This document shows, one piece after another, positions 1 to 9,416 of a stretch of DNA of 48,728 nucleotides; position 1 is the stretch's first letter; each line of letters starts with the position of its first letter. Below the pieces are notes generated by a model that saw only the letters and a program-made list of their open reading frames with translations, made no database searches and was not told the DNA's origin. Origin of the DNA: Acinetobacter lwoffii (GTDB taxonomy: Bacteria; Pseudomonadota; Gammaproteobacteria; Pseudomonadales; Moraxellaceae); contig NZ_JAMXXK010000024.1 in assembly GCF_024129735.1 (NCBI RefSeq), positions 1 through 48,728 of the forward strand, written 5' to 3'. Position numbers and translations under genes: made by a program.

Positions 1-77
1 ACATTTGATTTCTAGAGTTATTCGCATTTCTCTATTTTATCAAAATTCAACCTGCTTTGTTTCAGCATACTTTTTGA

Positions 78-406
78 AACACCACCGAAATCATTACTCC
101 TTCTCTGTCTATTCTGGCTGAACCACCCGTGGCAATCGTAGAAAAAAATGCCAAGAAAGATGGTAATGAACATCTGGCCAAAGCCTATTTAAATTACCTC
201 TATTCACCTGCTGGACAGACTGTGGCGGCGAAAAACTTTTACCGTCCACGTAATGCGAATGTATTAAAGCAATACAGTACCGTATTCAAGTCCTTAAAAC
301 TGGTCACCATTGATAAAGAATTTGGTGGCTGGACCAAGGTTCAGAAACAGCATTTTGACAATGGTGGTGTGTTTGATCAGATTGTCAAAACCAATCACGC
401 AAAATA
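78..406 (+). pseudogene. 5'-truncated sulfate-binding protein (Sbp) paralogue
   Basis: This is the C-terminal third of a periplasmic sulfate-binding protein. The frame carries [14 protein letters not shown] and runs to a TAA at 404-406, matching the end of the intact sbp at 583-1596. By eye about 69 of the last 92 residues are identical, so it is an older paralogue, not a fresh partial duplication. The Sbp-like sequence begins near 87; upstream there is an in-frame TGA at 75-77, and positions 1-80 do not resemble Sbp in any forward frame. A GTG at 129 could start a 92-aa peptide, but it lacks a signal peptide and most of the ligand-binding fold. Most likely a dead remnant whose 5' part was deleted or replaced just left of the window. 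Confidence 0.8.
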
Positions 407-528
407 ATACTTTAAATGCAGTTCATTATGGCCTTTATTCATAAGGCCATTCTTATTTCAAACACTTAAGAGCTTATTTATCTCTTTTTTTCATATAAAA
501 TTCATTTTTAATTATTTTTTATGCATAA

Positions 529-544
529 AGAATAAGTTTATTCT
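529..544. promoter_or_regulatory. Palindrome upstream of sbp, candidate CysB or other operator
   Basis: AGAATAA-GT-TTATTCT is a perfect 7-bp inverted repeat with a 2-bp centre, ending 38 bases before the sbp ATG. CysB-type regulators bind AT-rich half-sites near sulfate-uptake promoters, and a CysB-like gene lies at 5171. The link to CysB is inference from position only. Confidence 0.35.
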
Positions 545-582
545 GCGCTTATGTTACAGAACATATCAGAGATTCAGTCCAG

Positions 583-1596
583 ATGAGCATTTCAAACACA
601 TTAAAACTTGGGGTTTTAGCAGCTGTTATCTCGGCAACCTCATTTGGTGCAGCAGCACGTGATTTTCTCAATGTATCCTATGATCCGACCCGTGAACTGT
701 ATGAAGATGTAAATAAGAATTTTGGCAAATATTGGGAAAGCCGTACCGGTCAAAAAATCAATTTCAAGCAATCGCATGGCGGTTCAGGCAAACAGGCACG
801 TGCCGTGATTGATGGTCTGGATGCAGATATCGTAACGTTAGCATTGGCTGCCGATATTGATGTGCTGGCAGAAAAAGCTAAACTGTTACCTGCGGACTGG
901 CAGAAGAAATTGCCGCAAAACTCGACGCCTTATACTTCAACCATCGTGTTCCTGGTGCGTAAAGGCAATCCGAAAGAGATTAAGGACTGGGGTGATCTGG
1001 TCAAACCGGGCGTAGCGATCATTACCCCAAACCCGAAAACTTCAGGCGGTGCACGCTGGAATTATCTGGCGGCTTGGGCTTGGGCCAAACATCAGGCGGG
1101 CGGCAACGATAAGACTGCGCAAGAATTTGTTCGTAAAATTTATAAAAATACCAAAGTTCTGGATTCCGGGGCACGTGGTTCAACCACGACCTTTGCTGAA
1201 CGTGGCATTGGGGATGTTTTACTCGCATGGGAAAACGAAGCGCATTTAGCCCTTCGCGAACAGCCGGGCAAGTTTGAAATTATTACCCCTTCTCTGTCGA
1301 TTCTGGCTGAGCCACCGGTGGCGATTGTAGAAAAAAATGCCAAGAAAAAAGGCAACCAGCACTTGGCTCAAGGTTATTTGAACTTCCTGTATTCGCCATT
1401 GGGTCAAGACCTGGCAGGTAAACATTATTATCGTCCACGTAATGCCAAAGTACTGGCCAAATACAGCCAAGTATTTAAGCCATTAAAACTGGTGACGGTT
1501 GATCAGGAATTTGGCGGCTGGAACAAAGTACAAAAGGCTCACTTTGAAAATGGTGGTGTATTTGACCAGATCGTTAAAGCCAACAGCGCGAAATAA
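583..1596 (+). CDS. sbp: Sulfate ABC transporter periplasmic substrate-binding protein
   Basis: It binds sulfate (possibly thiosulfate) in the periplasm and delivers it to the CysTW permease. The 337-aa product has a Sec signal peptide at about residues 1-25 (basic start, hydrophobic core, GAAA before RDF). The Sbp hallmark [16 protein letters not shown] follows directly, then the [16 protein letters not shown] and [15 protein letters not shown] ligand-binding segments and the family C-terminus. Length matches E. coli Sbp and CysP. The order sbp - hydrolase - cysT - cysW - cysA - cysB supports the role. The 175-base upstream region is AT-rich with a palindrome at 529-544. Sbp and CysP cannot be separated from sequence alone; the NVSYDP block resembles Sbp. 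Confidence 0.93.
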   Translation: MSISNTLKLGVLAAVISATSFGAAARDFLNVSYDPTRELYEDVNKNFGKYWESRTGQKINFKQSHGGSGKQARAVIDGLDADIVTLALAADIDVLAEKAKLLPADWQKKLPQNSTPYTSTIVFLVRKGNPKEIKDWGDLVKPGVAIITPNPKTSGGARWNYLAAWAWAKHQAGGNDKTAQEFVRKIYKNTKVLDSGARGSTTTFAERGIGDVLLAWENEAHLALREQPGKFEIITPSLSILAEPPVAIVEKNAKKKGNQHLAQGYLNFLYSPLGQDLAGKHYYRPRNAKVLAKYSQVFKPLKLVTVDQEFGGWNKVQKAHFENGGVFDQIVKANSAK

Positions 1597-1628
1597 TTTT
1601 CCAAGCTGATTGATATAGGAGCATCGAC

Positions 1629-2234
1629 ATGATTCATACGCTTATCGTTCCTGGTGTAGGTGGCAGTGAATACAACCACTGGCAAACCTGCTTACAGCAC
1701 CGGCTGATGCGATGCTCCCGTGTGCAGCAAAAGGACTGGAATCATCCGGTACTGGATATCTGGGTAGCAGAATTTGTCAAAACTCTGCAAGCCATTCCAG
1801 CAGAGGTTCAGATTGTCGCACACAGCTTTGGCTGTCTGACCAGTATTGCGGCCCTTGCCCGACATCCCGAACTCAATGCAAAAGTAAAAAATCTGCTATT
1901 GGTGGCACCAGCTAATCCGGCACGATTTGGGGAAAATGGTTTTTCGCGCGACAGTCAGACTGACTACAGCACCTATTTTCAACAGCTCAAGCTTCAGGTG
2001 CCCACCACGTTATTGATCAGTGAAAATGATCCCTGGTTAAGTTTTGAAGATGCCCACATACTGGCCCAAACCTGGAAAATCAAACCAATTAATCTGGGTG
2101 CAGTCGGTCATGTCAATGTCGCTTCTGGTTTTGGCCCTTTTCCTGAAATTGAACACTATTTGATTTCAGAAAACACTATGCCCCATATCAGCAAAGTTGA
2201 TGAGAGCAAGTGTTATTTTAAATTTGCATTTTAG
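1629..2234 (+). CDS. RBBP9/YdeN-family alpha/beta hydrolase
   Basis: A 201-aa serine hydrolase-type protein of the RBBP9/YdeN family. Visible are the N-terminal strand and loop IVPGVGGSEYNHWQ, the nucleophile elbow AHSFG with Ser66, an acidic residue in ENDPWLSFEDA and the catalytic His in GAVGHVNVASGFG near the C-terminus. No signal peptide, so cytoplasmic. An AGGAG lies 7 bases before the ATG, and the gene follows sbp by 32 bases, suggesting co-transcription. The substrate is unknown. Its place inside a sulfate-uptake operon hints at sulfur or ester metabolism, but nothing in the sequence proves that. The last 15 residues run past the family core. Confidence 0.8.
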   Translation: MIHTLIVPGVGGSEYNHWQTCLQHRLMRCSRVQQKDWNHPVLDIWVAEFVKTLQAIPAEVQIVAHSFGCLTSIAALARHPELNAKVKNLLLVAPANPARFGENGFSRDSQTDYSTYFQQLKLQVPTTLLISENDPWLSFEDAHILAQTWKIKPINLGAVGHVNVASGFGPFPEIEHYLISENTMPHISKVDESKCYFKFAF

Positions 2235-2276
2235 TCGCTGCAAATTATGCTTGTGCCCAAATTGTTTTTTTATTTT

Positions 2277-2306
2277 AGCTGATTGACTTCAATCAGCTTT
2301 CTCTCT
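2277..2306 (+). terminator. Hairpin between the hydrolase and cysT
   Basis: AGCTGATTG-ACTT-CAATCAGCT forms a 9-bp stem with a 4-base loop, followed by a pyrimidine stretch (TTCTCTCTT) rather than a clean T-run. It lies 22 bases before the cysT ATG. It may partly terminate the sbp transcript, so that binding protein is made in excess of permease, or protect the upstream mRNA. Confidence 0.5.
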
Positions 2307-2320
2307 TCTGAGGAGTAATC

Positions 2321-3154
2321 ATGTCGCAGCGATCCCGAGTGCTGCCAGGATTTGGTCTTTCTCTAGGCTTTACCCTAGCGTATTTGTCATTAATCGTTTT
2401 GATCCCGCTGTCAGCTGTTTTTATTAAATCACTGGGCATTGGCTGGGATGGCTTATGGGAAATCCTGAGCTCTGAACGTATCTTGAAATCATTGCAGTTA
2501 AGTTTCACCGCGGCCATTGTCGCTGCACTGGTCAATGTAGTTTTTGGCCTGTTGCTGGCGTGGTGTCTGGTACGTTACAGCTTTCCGGGCAAACGCATAG
2601 TCGATGCTCTGGTAGATTTGCCATTTGCCTTGCCAACTGCAGTTGCGGGTATTGCCCTGACCTCTTTATATGCACCGACCGGCTGGATTGGTCAATATTT
2701 AGAACCAATTGGCATTCAAGTCGCTTATACCCCGATTGGTATTACATTGGCATTGATCTTTATTGGCCTGCCTTTTGTGGTGCGTACCGTCCAACCGGTA
2801 CTGAGTGATCTGGAAACTGAACTGGAAGAAGCTGCATCTGCATTGGGTGCCAACCGTTTTCAGATTGTGACCAAAGTGATTTTTCCAATTCTTCTGCCTG
2901 CGCTGATCACTGGTTTTGCTTTGGCCTTTGCCCGTGGTGTCGGTGAGTATGGTTCGGTGATCTTTATTGCCGGTAACCAGCCTTTTGAAACGGAAATTGC
3001 ACCGTTAATGATTATTTCTCGCCTAGAAGAATATGACTATGCCGGTGCAACCACGATTGCTGTCGTCATGCTACTGATTTCCTTCGTGATGCTATTCCTG
3101 ATTAACTTATTACAGGCATGGGCTAGCCGTCGTACCGGGAGAACTGCGCGATGA
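2321..3154 (+). CDS. cysT: Sulfate ABC transporter permease CysT (CysU)
   Basis: One of two inner-membrane permease subunits of the sulfate/thiosulfate importer. The 277-aa protein shows about six hydrophobic segments (first at residues 15-40) and the binding-protein-dependent permease EAA loop [21 protein letters not shown], which docks on the ATPase CysA. The family segment [19 protein letters not shown] is present. GAGGAG precedes the ATG. The stop overlaps the cysW start by 4 bases (ATGA), which indicates translational coupling. Confidence 0.95.
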   Translation: MSQRSRVLPGFGLSLGFTLAYLSLIVLIPLSAVFIKSLGIGWDGLWEILSSERILKSLQLSFTAAIVAALVNVVFGLLLAWCLVRYSFPGKRIVDALVDLPFALPTAVAGIALTSLYAPTGWIGQYLEPIGIQVAYTPIGITLALIFIGLPFVVRTVQPVLSDLETELEEAASALGANRFQIVTKVIFPILLPALITGFALAFARGVGEYGSVIFIAGNQPFETEIAPLMIISRLEEYDYAGATTIAVVMLLISFVMLFLINLLQAWASRRTGRTAR

Positions 3155-4044
3155 GTTTAAATACCAACAGCAATGCGCTGGCTGAAAAGTTGCAATCCCG
3201 TGATGCAACCCGTGAGCCAACTTGGGTACGTTATACGCTGCTCACTATTGCCTTAATCTTCTTTTTAAGCTGCCTGATTCTGCCCTTGATTCTGGTTTTT
3301 GTTGAAGCCTTTAAACAAGGGGTTGGCGTTTATACCCAAGCGCTGGTGCATCCGGATACTCTGTCGGCAGTAAAACTTACCTTGCTGACGGCTGCAATCG
3401 CAGTACCGCTCAACGTCGTATTTGGTGTTGCGGCAGCCTGGTCTGTGGCGAAGTTTAACTTTCCAGGTAAATCATTCCTGACGACCATTATTGATCTCCC
3501 TTTCTCTGTTTCACCTGTGATTGCGGGTATGATGCTGGTACTGATTTTTGGTACCCAAGGCTGGATGGGCTCTTGGCTGATGGATCACGATATCAAGATC
3601 CTTTATGCAGTGCCTGCGATTGTCCTAGCGACTATCTTTATTACGGTACCTTTTGTTGCGCGTGAGCTAATTCCGTTAATGGAAGCACAAGGAACCGAAG
3701 AAGAAGAAGCTGCGATTGTACTCGGTGCATCTGGCTGGCAGACTTTCTGGAAAGTGACCCTGCCCAATATCAAATGGGGTCTGATCTATGGCGTGATTCT
3801 GTGTAATGCGCGGGCCATGGGTGAATTTGGTGCGGTGTCGGTGGTTTCCGGCCATATCCGTGGTGAAACCAATACCTTGCCGCTACACGTCGAAATTCTT
3901 TATAACGAATATACCTTTAGTGCTGCGTTTGCCGTGTCTTCGCTTCTGGCTCTCCTCGCAATTGTGACCCTGATTTTAAAAACATGGGTGGAACTGCGCC
4001 AGGAAAAACAAGACAAACGTAATGAAGATTCAACAGTTTCTTAA
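3151..4044 (+). CDS. cysW: Sulfate ABC transporter permease CysW
   Basis: Second inner-membrane permease subunit, partner of CysT. The 297-aa product has a hydrophilic N-terminus of about 28 residues, then six predicted membrane segments, and the EAA loop [23 protein letters not shown]. The segment [23 protein letters not shown] is characteristic of CysW. It overlaps cysT by 4 bases and is followed by cysA 11 bases later, so the three genes are one translational unit. Confidence 0.95.
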   Translation: MSLNTNSNALAEKLQSRDATREPTWVRYTLLTIALIFFLSCLILPLILVFVEAFKQGVGVYTQALVHPDTLSAVKLTLLTAAIAVPLNVVFGVAAAWSVAKFNFPGKSFLTTIIDLPFSVSPVIAGMMLVLIFGTQGWMGSWLMDHDIKILYAVPAIVLATIFITVPFVARELIPLMEAQGTEEEEAAIVLGASGWQTFWKVTLPNIKWGLIYGVILCNARAMGEFGAVSVVSGHIRGETNTLPLHVEILYNEYTFSAAFAVSSLLALLAIVTLILKTWVELRQEKQDKRNEDSTVS

Positions 4045-4055
4045 GGAATGCCCAC

Positions 4056-5117
4056 ATGAGTATTCAAGTACAAAATATTGAAAAACACTTTGGTGCATTC
4101 CATGCACTTAAAAATATCTCGCTGGATTTCCCAGATGGTCAACTGGTCGCACTTCTTGGTCCATCAGGCTGTGGTAAAACCACTTTGCTACGGATTATTG
4201 CCGGTCTGGAATCAGCAGATGGCGGTCAGGTTATTCTTGAGGGCGAAGATGCTACCAATGTGCATGTACGGGAGCGTGAAGTTGGTTTTGTATTCCAGCA
4301 CTATGCCTTGTTCCGCCATATGACGGTATTTGACAATATTGCCTTTGGCCTGCGTGTGCGTCCACGTAAAACTCGTCCATCGGAAGCGGAAATTAAAAAA
4401 CGTGTGACACGTTTACTCGACTTGGTTCAGCTCGGTTTCCTTGCTGACCGATATCCAGCTCAACTTTCTGGGGGTCAGCGTCAGCGTATTGCCCTTGCAC
4501 GTGCTCTGGCCGTTGAACCACGTGTATTATTACTAGATGAACCTTTCGGTGCACTGGATGCCAAAGTGCGTAAGGAACTGCGTCGCTGGTTACGTACCCT
4601 GCATGACGAATTGCATATTACTTCGATCTTCGTGACTCATGATCAGGAAGAAGCACTTGAAGTTGCAGATCAGATCGTAGTAATGAACAAAGGCAATGTA
4701 GAGCAGATCGGTTCACCGCGTGAGGTCTATGAAACCCCGAAAACTCCATTTGTATTCGACTTTTTGGGTCAGGCGAACCGTTTTGAAGGTCAGAACCATG
4801 GCGGCCTCATCCAACTCGGCGAAGACCGCATTCAATTTGAGGGTGCAAAAAATGCCGCTCAAGGTGAAGTGATTTTATTCGCGCGTCCAGATGAACTACG
4901 CATTCATGCACAGCCACACGACAATGCCATTCAAGCGACTTTCATTCGTGAATTATGGATCGCGGGTAAAGTCGTTGCAGAGCTAAATGACCGTCAAGGC
5001 AATCTGATTGAAATTTTACTGACGCCTGATGAAGCGAGAGCGCACCAATTCCGCCCAAATCAAACTGTTTGGTTAAGTGCGGTGAACTTGCATTTATTTG
5101 AAAACCAGGTCGCTTAA
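4056..5117 (+). CDS. cysA: Sulfate/thiosulfate ABC transporter ATP-binding protein
   Basis: The ATPase that powers the CysTW permease, a peripheral inner-membrane protein. In the 353-aa product Walker A GPSGCGKT is at residues 35-42, the ABC signature LSGGQ at 137-141, Walker B VLLLDEP at about 157-163, and the switch histidine in VTHDQEEA. Residues from about 240 on form the CysA-type C-terminal regulatory region. Length is normal (E. coli CysA is 365). It sits 11 bases after cysW. A hairpin without a T-run follows at 5126-5149, before cysB. Confidence 0.95.
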   Translation: MSIQVQNIEKHFGAFHALKNISLDFPDGQLVALLGPSGCGKTTLLRIIAGLESADGGQVILEGEDATNVHVREREVGFVFQHYALFRHMTVFDNIAFGLRVRPRKTRPSEAEIKKRVTRLLDLVQLGFLADRYPAQLSGGQRQRIALARALAVEPRVLLLDEPFGALDAKVRKELRRWLRTLHDELHITSIFVTHDQEEALEVADQIVVMNKGNVEQIGSPREVYETPKTPFVFDFLGQANRFEGQNHGGLIQLGEDRIQFEGAKNAAQGEVILFARPDELRIHAQPHDNAIQATFIRELWIAGKVVAELNDRQGNLIEILLTPDEARAHQFRPNQTVWLSAVNLHLFENQVA

Positions 5118-5125
5118 GATCAAAA

Positions 5126-5149
5126 GATGGGGCTTTAAAATGCCCCATC
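5126..5149 (+). terminator. Stem-loop between cysA and cysB
   Basis: GATGGGGC and GCCCCATC form a perfect 8-bp, GC-rich stem around an 8-base AT loop. It is followed by CTCTTCTAGGG, not a T-run, so it is either a weak terminator or an mRNA-stabilising or attenuating structure. It lies 21 bases upstream of the cysB ATG. Confidence 0.5.
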
Positions 5150-5170
5150 CTCTTCTAGGGTAAGAGAATT

Positions 5171-6094
5171 ATGAATTTCCAACAATTAAGAATTATACGA
5201 GAAACGGTTAGACAAAACTTTAATTTAACTGAAGCTTCTGCTGCGCTTTATACTTCACAGTCCGGGGTAAGTAAGCATATTAAAGATCTGGAAGATGAAC
5301 TGGGGGTGCAGTTATTTATCCGTAAAGGTAAACGTCTACTGGGCTTAACCGAACCAGGTCAGGCACTTTTAGGCATTGTGGAACGCATGCTGGTCGATGC
5401 CGACAATATCAAACGTCTGGCCGATGATTTCAATAAAGTCGATGAAGGCACATTGACGATTGCCACGACGCATACCCAGGCGCGTTATGTGTTGCCACCA
5501 ATTGTCAGCCAATTCAAAAAAGAATTCCCTAAAGTACATTTGATTTTGCAACAGGCCAGCCCGATGGAAATTACGGAAATGCTGCTGGAAGGCCAAGCCG
5601 ATATCGGTATTGCGACTGAAGCCCTGACGACTGAAGACAATCTGGCCAGCGTGCCTTATTATAACTGGCAACACAGTATTATTACGCCGCAAAATCATCC
5701 GCTGGCGAGTAAGGAAAACATCCGGATTGAAGATCTGGCTCACTACCCGATTATTACCTATCATGGTGGTTTTACCGGTCGTTCCAAGATTGATACTGCT
5801 TTTGAAGAAGCCGGCTTTGATGTCAATATCGTGATGTCCGCACTCGATGCCGATGTGATTAAAACCTATGTCGAAATGAACATGGGCGTGGGTATCGTCA
5901 ACGATGTCGCTTATAACCCTGAGCGCGATTATCGTTTAAAGCAAATTAAAACCGACATTTTTGGTGTCAATACCACCTGGATTGCGGTACGTAAAGGACA
6001 TTTACTGCGTGGCTATGGCTACGAGTTTATTTCCCTATGCTCGCCAGATGCCAATATTAAAGCACTTAAAAAAGTCGCCTATCCAGACGACTGA
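5171..6094 (+). CDS. cysB: CysB/Cbl-type LysR transcriptional regulator
   Basis: A 307-aa LysR-type regulator. The N-terminal winged helix-turn-helix (residues 1-60) begins MNFQQLRIIRE and carries YTSQSGVSKHIKDLEDELG, the CysB/Cbl recognition-helix signature. The C-terminal effector domain (about 90-307) has the TTHTQARYVLP and YHGGFTGRSKID segments that bind sulfate or O/N-acetylserine in the CysB family. CysB activates sulfate uptake and cysteine biosynthesis genes under sulfur limitation, so its place after cysTWA fits local control. CysB and its paralogue Cbl are hard to separate. The ATG has AGAG 7 bases upstream. Confidence 0.88.
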   Translation: MNFQQLRIIRETVRQNFNLTEASAALYTSQSGVSKHIKDLEDELGVQLFIRKGKRLLGLTEPGQALLGIVERMLVDADNIKRLADDFNKVDEGTLTIATTHTQARYVLPPIVSQFKKEFPKVHLILQQASPMEITEMLLEGQADIGIATEALTTEDNLASVPYYNWQHSIITPQNHPLASKENIRIEDLAHYPIITYHGGFTGRSKIDTAFEEAGFDVNIVMSALDADVIKTYVEMNMGVGIVNDVAYNPERDYRLKQIKTDIFGVNTTWIAVRKGHLLRGYGYEFISLCSPDANIKALKKVAYPDD

Positions 6095-6116
6095 ACTAAA
6101 TTCAGGCTTTAAACTC

Positions 6117-6142
6117 AAGAGGCTCATTGGCCTCTTTTTTAT
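6117..6142 (+). terminator. Rho-independent terminator after cysB
   Basis: AAGAGGC-TCATTG-GCCTCTT followed by further Ts. A 7-bp stem with a 6-base loop placed 23 bases after the cysB stop; it ends the sulfate operon. Confidence 0.85.
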
Positions 6143-6210
6143 TTTTTGAGTAGATAAAGAATATAAATATCAAGCATAATCACATGCATAATAAATTGAA
6201 TTATACCAAG

Positions 6211-7413
6211 ATGATCAATAATAAATTTGCTCTTTTCTCCGTGGGCTTGTTTTTCTCCGGGTCAGGTTATGCAGCAGCGTTTGAACAATCTAACCAAAGC
6301 ATCCAATCGTTTTTTGAAAAAAATCATTATGCTGAAGTTTCATTGGCCTGGGTTCGCCCTGATATCAGCGGTCAGGTACAACATACCGAAGAGCTACAAA
6401 AATTAGGCATCATCGATTTTTCTACAGGAAATCTTGCCCATAGCCAATGGGTTTCCAATGCCGCATTAAAATTCCAGTTAAATCCTCAAGTGTCGTGGGG
6501 ACTGATTTATGATCGGCCTTATTCTATAGATATCGCTTATCATTATGATCCTGTTTTTGCAGGTGCGGCACTTCCCATTGAGGCTGCTACCATTCAGTTT
6601 GAGAGCCATAATTTGACCTCATTAATTGGCTTTCAACCAGACGCTGACTGGAATTTTTATACAGGGCTAAGTTATCAAAGCTTAGAGGGAAATTTATATT
6701 TAGCCGGGCAGACATTTTATATATTCAATGGTTATCGAGCCACATTTGAACGAGATCCCGCTTGGGGCTGGCTTGCAGTAATCAGTTATCAGATTCCTGA
6801 ATATTTTTTTAGAACCGCACTGACCTATCGTTCTGCAATTACTCATCACAATAAAACCACTGAATCAATTATTGTAGGTACAAATCCAGCACCTTATACA
6901 GAAATTCAAACTCCACAGTCTGTGAACTTGGATTTTCAGACAGCTTTAACTGATCAAAATGCGCTCTATGGCACGCTGCGTTGGTCAAACTGGCAGAATT
7001 TCGTGATCCAGCCACCTAAATTTGGCGCTGTAATTGACTATGCGGCCTTACAGTTCCCTGAAGTAAAACCTTTTAGAATGATTGATTATCGTGAGGATCA
7101 ATGGTCTGGCAAAATCGGACTTGCCCATCAATGGTCATCTTTTGGCATAAATTCGATTGAACTTTTATGGGATTCTGGTACAGGAAATCCGGCTTCAACC
7201 TTGAATCCGAGTGATGGCTATTGGGGTATCGGACTAGGTCATCTTTATAAGATTCAAGAAACCTGGGATATTGCTACTGGACTATATTATTTAAAGTTTC
7301 AAAAACCTGAAATTTCCTCATCCGAACCTATGACGCCACAGATTGCAGGTTTATCTGCAGTTTCTGAAAATAGTGCTTTGATCCTAGCTTTGAAACTGGG
7401 TTATCACTTTTAA
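6211..7413 (+). CDS. OmpP1/FadL-family outer-membrane transport protein
   Basis: A predicted 14-stranded outer-membrane beta-barrel of the FadL/OmpP1 (TodX) family, which carries long-chain fatty acids or other hydrophobic compounds. From ATG 6211 the product is 400 aa with a clear signal peptide (MINNKFALFSVGLFF to GYAAA). An ATG at 6184 would add nine residues before it; neither start has a strong ribosome-binding site. The barrel shows alternating aromatic strands (WGWLAVISYQIP, LYGTLRWSNWQNF, DIATGLYYLKFQ), a FadL-like W-x-x-G-L-x-Y-x-S pattern and a C-terminal aromatic strand ending LALKLGYHF, the usual outer-membrane assembly signal. The ligand cannot be assigned. It stands alone and converges on carO. 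Confidence 0.82.
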   Translation: MINNKFALFSVGLFFSGSGYAAAFEQSNQSIQSFFEKNHYAEVSLAWVRPDISGQVQHTEELQKLGIIDFSTGNLAHSQWVSNAALKFQLNPQVSWGLIYDRPYSIDIAYHYDPVFAGAALPIEAATIQFESHNLTSLIGFQPDADWNFYTGLSYQSLEGNLYLAGQTFYIFNGYRATFERDPAWGWLAVISYQIPEYFFRTALTYRSAITHHNKTTESIIVGTNPAPYTEIQTPQSVNLDFQTALTDQNALYGTLRWSNWQNFVIQPPKFGAVIDYAALQFPEVKPFRMIDYREDQWSGKIGLAHQWSSFGINSIELLWDSGTGNPASTLNPSDGYWGIGLGHLYKIQETWDIATGLYYLKFQKPEISSSEPMTPQIAGLSAVSENSALILALKLGYHF

Positions 7414-7430
7414 AATTGTTCTAAAAATAT

Positions 7431-7458
7431 AAAAAAACGGGCCGAAGCCCGTTTTTTT
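7431..7458. terminator. Bidirectional terminator between the FadL-type porin and carO
   Basis: AAAAAAACGGGC-CGAA-GCCCGTTTTTTT: a 5-bp GC stem extended by seven A/T pairs around a CGAA tetraloop, with T-runs on both strands. It serves both convergent genes. Confidence 0.93.
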
Positions 7459-7473
7459 ATATTAAGTTAAATC

Positions 7474-8217
7474 TTAGAAGCGGAAGCTCACACCTAGTTT
7501 CGCTACTGGTAACCATTCGTATTTATTGTCGTTACGAATATCACGTTCTTCTTGAGCAAGAGCATCTTCTAAACTGTTACCTTCGCTTCCTGGGCCTACT
7601 GCTATTAAAGCTTCTGGATTAGCAGTTAAATTTGCAGTTGGATTTCCATTATAGTAGGCACCAATTTCACCAAATACTCCCCAACGATTAGTAATCGCGG
7701 GAGAAAAACCGATACCTACATAAGGAGCAATGTTGTTCTTGTAGGATAAATCACCACTAATACGAACATCGGCACCAGTTGGATTGCTAAAGCGTTCTCC
7801 ACCTACTGTAAATGAAGCATTAGTACCTGGACGACGTTCTAGACCATAATCATTATCAATATAACCTACCCCAGCCGCCATATAGAACCAGTTTGCCCAA
7901 GGACGAATTTCAGCATTTAGATAAGTCAGGTTATTGTCCATATCTAGGTCATAATCAGAACCATTGATTGATAAATCATCAGACCAGGAAATATCACCGC
8001 CGTTATAACCTAAAGTGACACCTACATATGGGTTAGCACTCCAGGAAATTGCACCACCATAACCGGTAGTACCGACTTCAGCACGAACAGAAGCTGGTTT
8101 AAAGAAAGAGAATTCAGCAACGCCTTCATCTGTTACGATTGTTTCATCAGCAGCCATCGCAGAACTCGCTGCTAGAGCTAAGACTGATACTGCTAAAATG
8201 TTATGTAAAGATTTCAT
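7474..8217 (-). CDS. carO: CarO-family outer-membrane protein
   Basis: CarO is the roughly 29-kDa Acinetobacter outer-membrane beta-barrel linked to uptake of ornithine and other basic amino acids and, in A. baumannii, to carbapenem entry. The 247-aa product has a signal peptide (MKSLHNILAVSVLALAAS to AMA) and the CarO blocks RAEVGTTGYGGA, ANPYVGVTLGYNGGDISW, LDMDNNLTYLNAEIRPW, RWGVFGEIGAYYNGNP and the terminal NDNKYEWLPVAKLG ending in Phe. The start is ATG 8217, because a GAGGAGAG lies just upstream; a TTG at 8232 would place that site inside the gene. Monocistronic, ending at the shared terminator 7431-7458. This gene is the best taxonomic marker in the window. Confidence 0.9.
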   Translation of the reverse strand: MKSLHNILAVSVLALAASSAMAADETIVTDEGVAEFSFFKPASVRAEVGTTGYGGAISWSANPYVGVTLGYNGGDISWSDDLSINGSDYDLDMDNNLTYLNAEIRPWANWFYMAAGVGYIDNDYGLERRPGTNASFTVGGERFSNPTGADVRISGDLSYKNNIAPYVGIGFSPAITNRWGVFGEIGAYYNGNPTANLTANPEALIAVGPGSEGNSLEDALAQEERDIRNDNKYEWLPVAKLGVSFRF

Positions 8218-8536
8218 TATTTCTCTCCTCAAAAGAACTTATTTTGATCATTAGTTATTCGTGATAGGCTCAATATAAAGGACTTAAAAAATATTTTTTA
8301 TTCGCATTTTGCTCATCTTTTGTTATTTTTTGATACAAATTAATTTTTCTTGTTCAGAACCAAGCATTTTCTAACACTTCTCCTACATTTCAACATAATG
8401 AAAAAGTATACTTATCACTTTAATAATTTCACGCTTTCTACACTTTTGGTTATTTTTCATCTATTTTTAGTGCTTTCAACTATTTTTCCTGCAATATAGT
8501 GTAAAATCTAGAAAATTTTTTTCTGGAAGGAAGATC
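8218..8536. other. Divergent promoter region carO / dapD
   Basis: A 319-base AT-rich spacer between the divergent carO and dapD starts. A TATAGT at 8495-8500 with TTTCAA at 8474-8479 is a weak -10/-35 candidate for dapD. A GGAAGGA ribosome-binding site precedes dapD. I see no gene or repeat in it. Confidence 0.5.
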
Positions 8537-9358
8537 ATGTCGCAGCTTTCAACAATCATTGAACAAGCGTTTGAAGACCGTGCGAATTTTACAGCTGCAG
8601 ATTGCTCTGCTGAAATCCGTCAAGCAGTTGAGGAAGTAATTGCTGGTCTAGACAATGGTACTTTACGTGTTGCTGAAAAAATCGATGGTGAATGGGTTGT
8701 TCATCAATGGATTAAAAAAGCGGTATTGTTATCATTTAAATTGAACGACAACAAACCAATGGAAGCTTGTGATCTTCGTTTCTATGACAAAGTAGAGACT
8801 AAATTCTCAGGTTGGACTGAAGAACAATTTAAGGCTGCTGGTGTACGTGTCGTACCACCTGCTGTCGCACGTAAAGGTTCTTTCCAGGCCAAAGGCGTGA
8901 TCTTGATGCCTTCTTATGTCAACATCGGTGCTTATGTAGATGAAGGCACGATGGTTGATACCTGGGCAACTGTCGGTTCATGTGCGCAAATTGGTAAAAA
9001 TGTTCACTTGTCAGGTGGTGTAGGGATTGGTGGTGTGCTTGAACCACTGCAAGCGAATCCAACCATTATTGAAGATAACTGCTTTATCGGTGCACGTTCT
9101 GAAATCGTTGAAGGCGTAATCGTTGAAGAAGGTTCTGTAATTTCAATGGGTGTATTCATTGGTCAATCGACCAAGATTTATGACCGTACCACTGGCGAAA
9201 TCCACTACGGCCGTGTACCAGCAGGTTCAGTCGTTGTTGCTGGTAGCCTCCCTTCTAAGTGTGGCACTTACAGCCTGTATGCTGCCATCATCGTGAAAAA
9301 AGTTGATGCACAAACTCGTTCTAAAACAAGTCTGAACGATCTATTACGTGAAGACTAA
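8537..9358 (+). CDS. dapD: 2,3,4,5-tetrahydropyridine-2,6-dicarboxylate N-succinyltransferase
   Basis: Cytoplasmic enzyme that transfers succinyl from succinyl-CoA to tetrahydrodipicolinate, in the succinylase branch of lysine and meso-diaminopimelate synthesis (EC 2.3.1.117). The 273-aa product has the usual length. An N-terminal helical domain (1-100) is followed by the left-handed beta-helix of hexapeptide repeats from about residue 105 ([62 protein letters not shown]), then a C-terminal strand region. GGAAGGA precedes the ATG. Not in an operon with other dap genes; three hairpins follow, then queE. Confidence 0.97.
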   Translation: MSQLSTIIEQAFEDRANFTAADCSAEIRQAVEEVIAGLDNGTLRVAEKIDGEWVVHQWIKKAVLLSFKLNDNKPMEACDLRFYDKVETKFSGWTEEQFKAAGVRVVPPAVARKGSFQAKGVILMPSYVNIGAYVDEGTMVDTWATVGSCAQIGKNVHLSGGVGIGGVLEPLQANPTIIEDNCFIGARSEIVEGVIVEEGSVISMGVFIGQSTKIYDRTTGEIHYGRVPAGSVVVAGSLPSKCGTYSLYAAIIVKKVDAQTRSKTSLNDLLRED

Positions 9359-9416
9359 GATGTCTTAACTTAGAGGACACATTTGTGTTCCTCGGAGCTT
9401 CAACTGCTCCTCGTCT

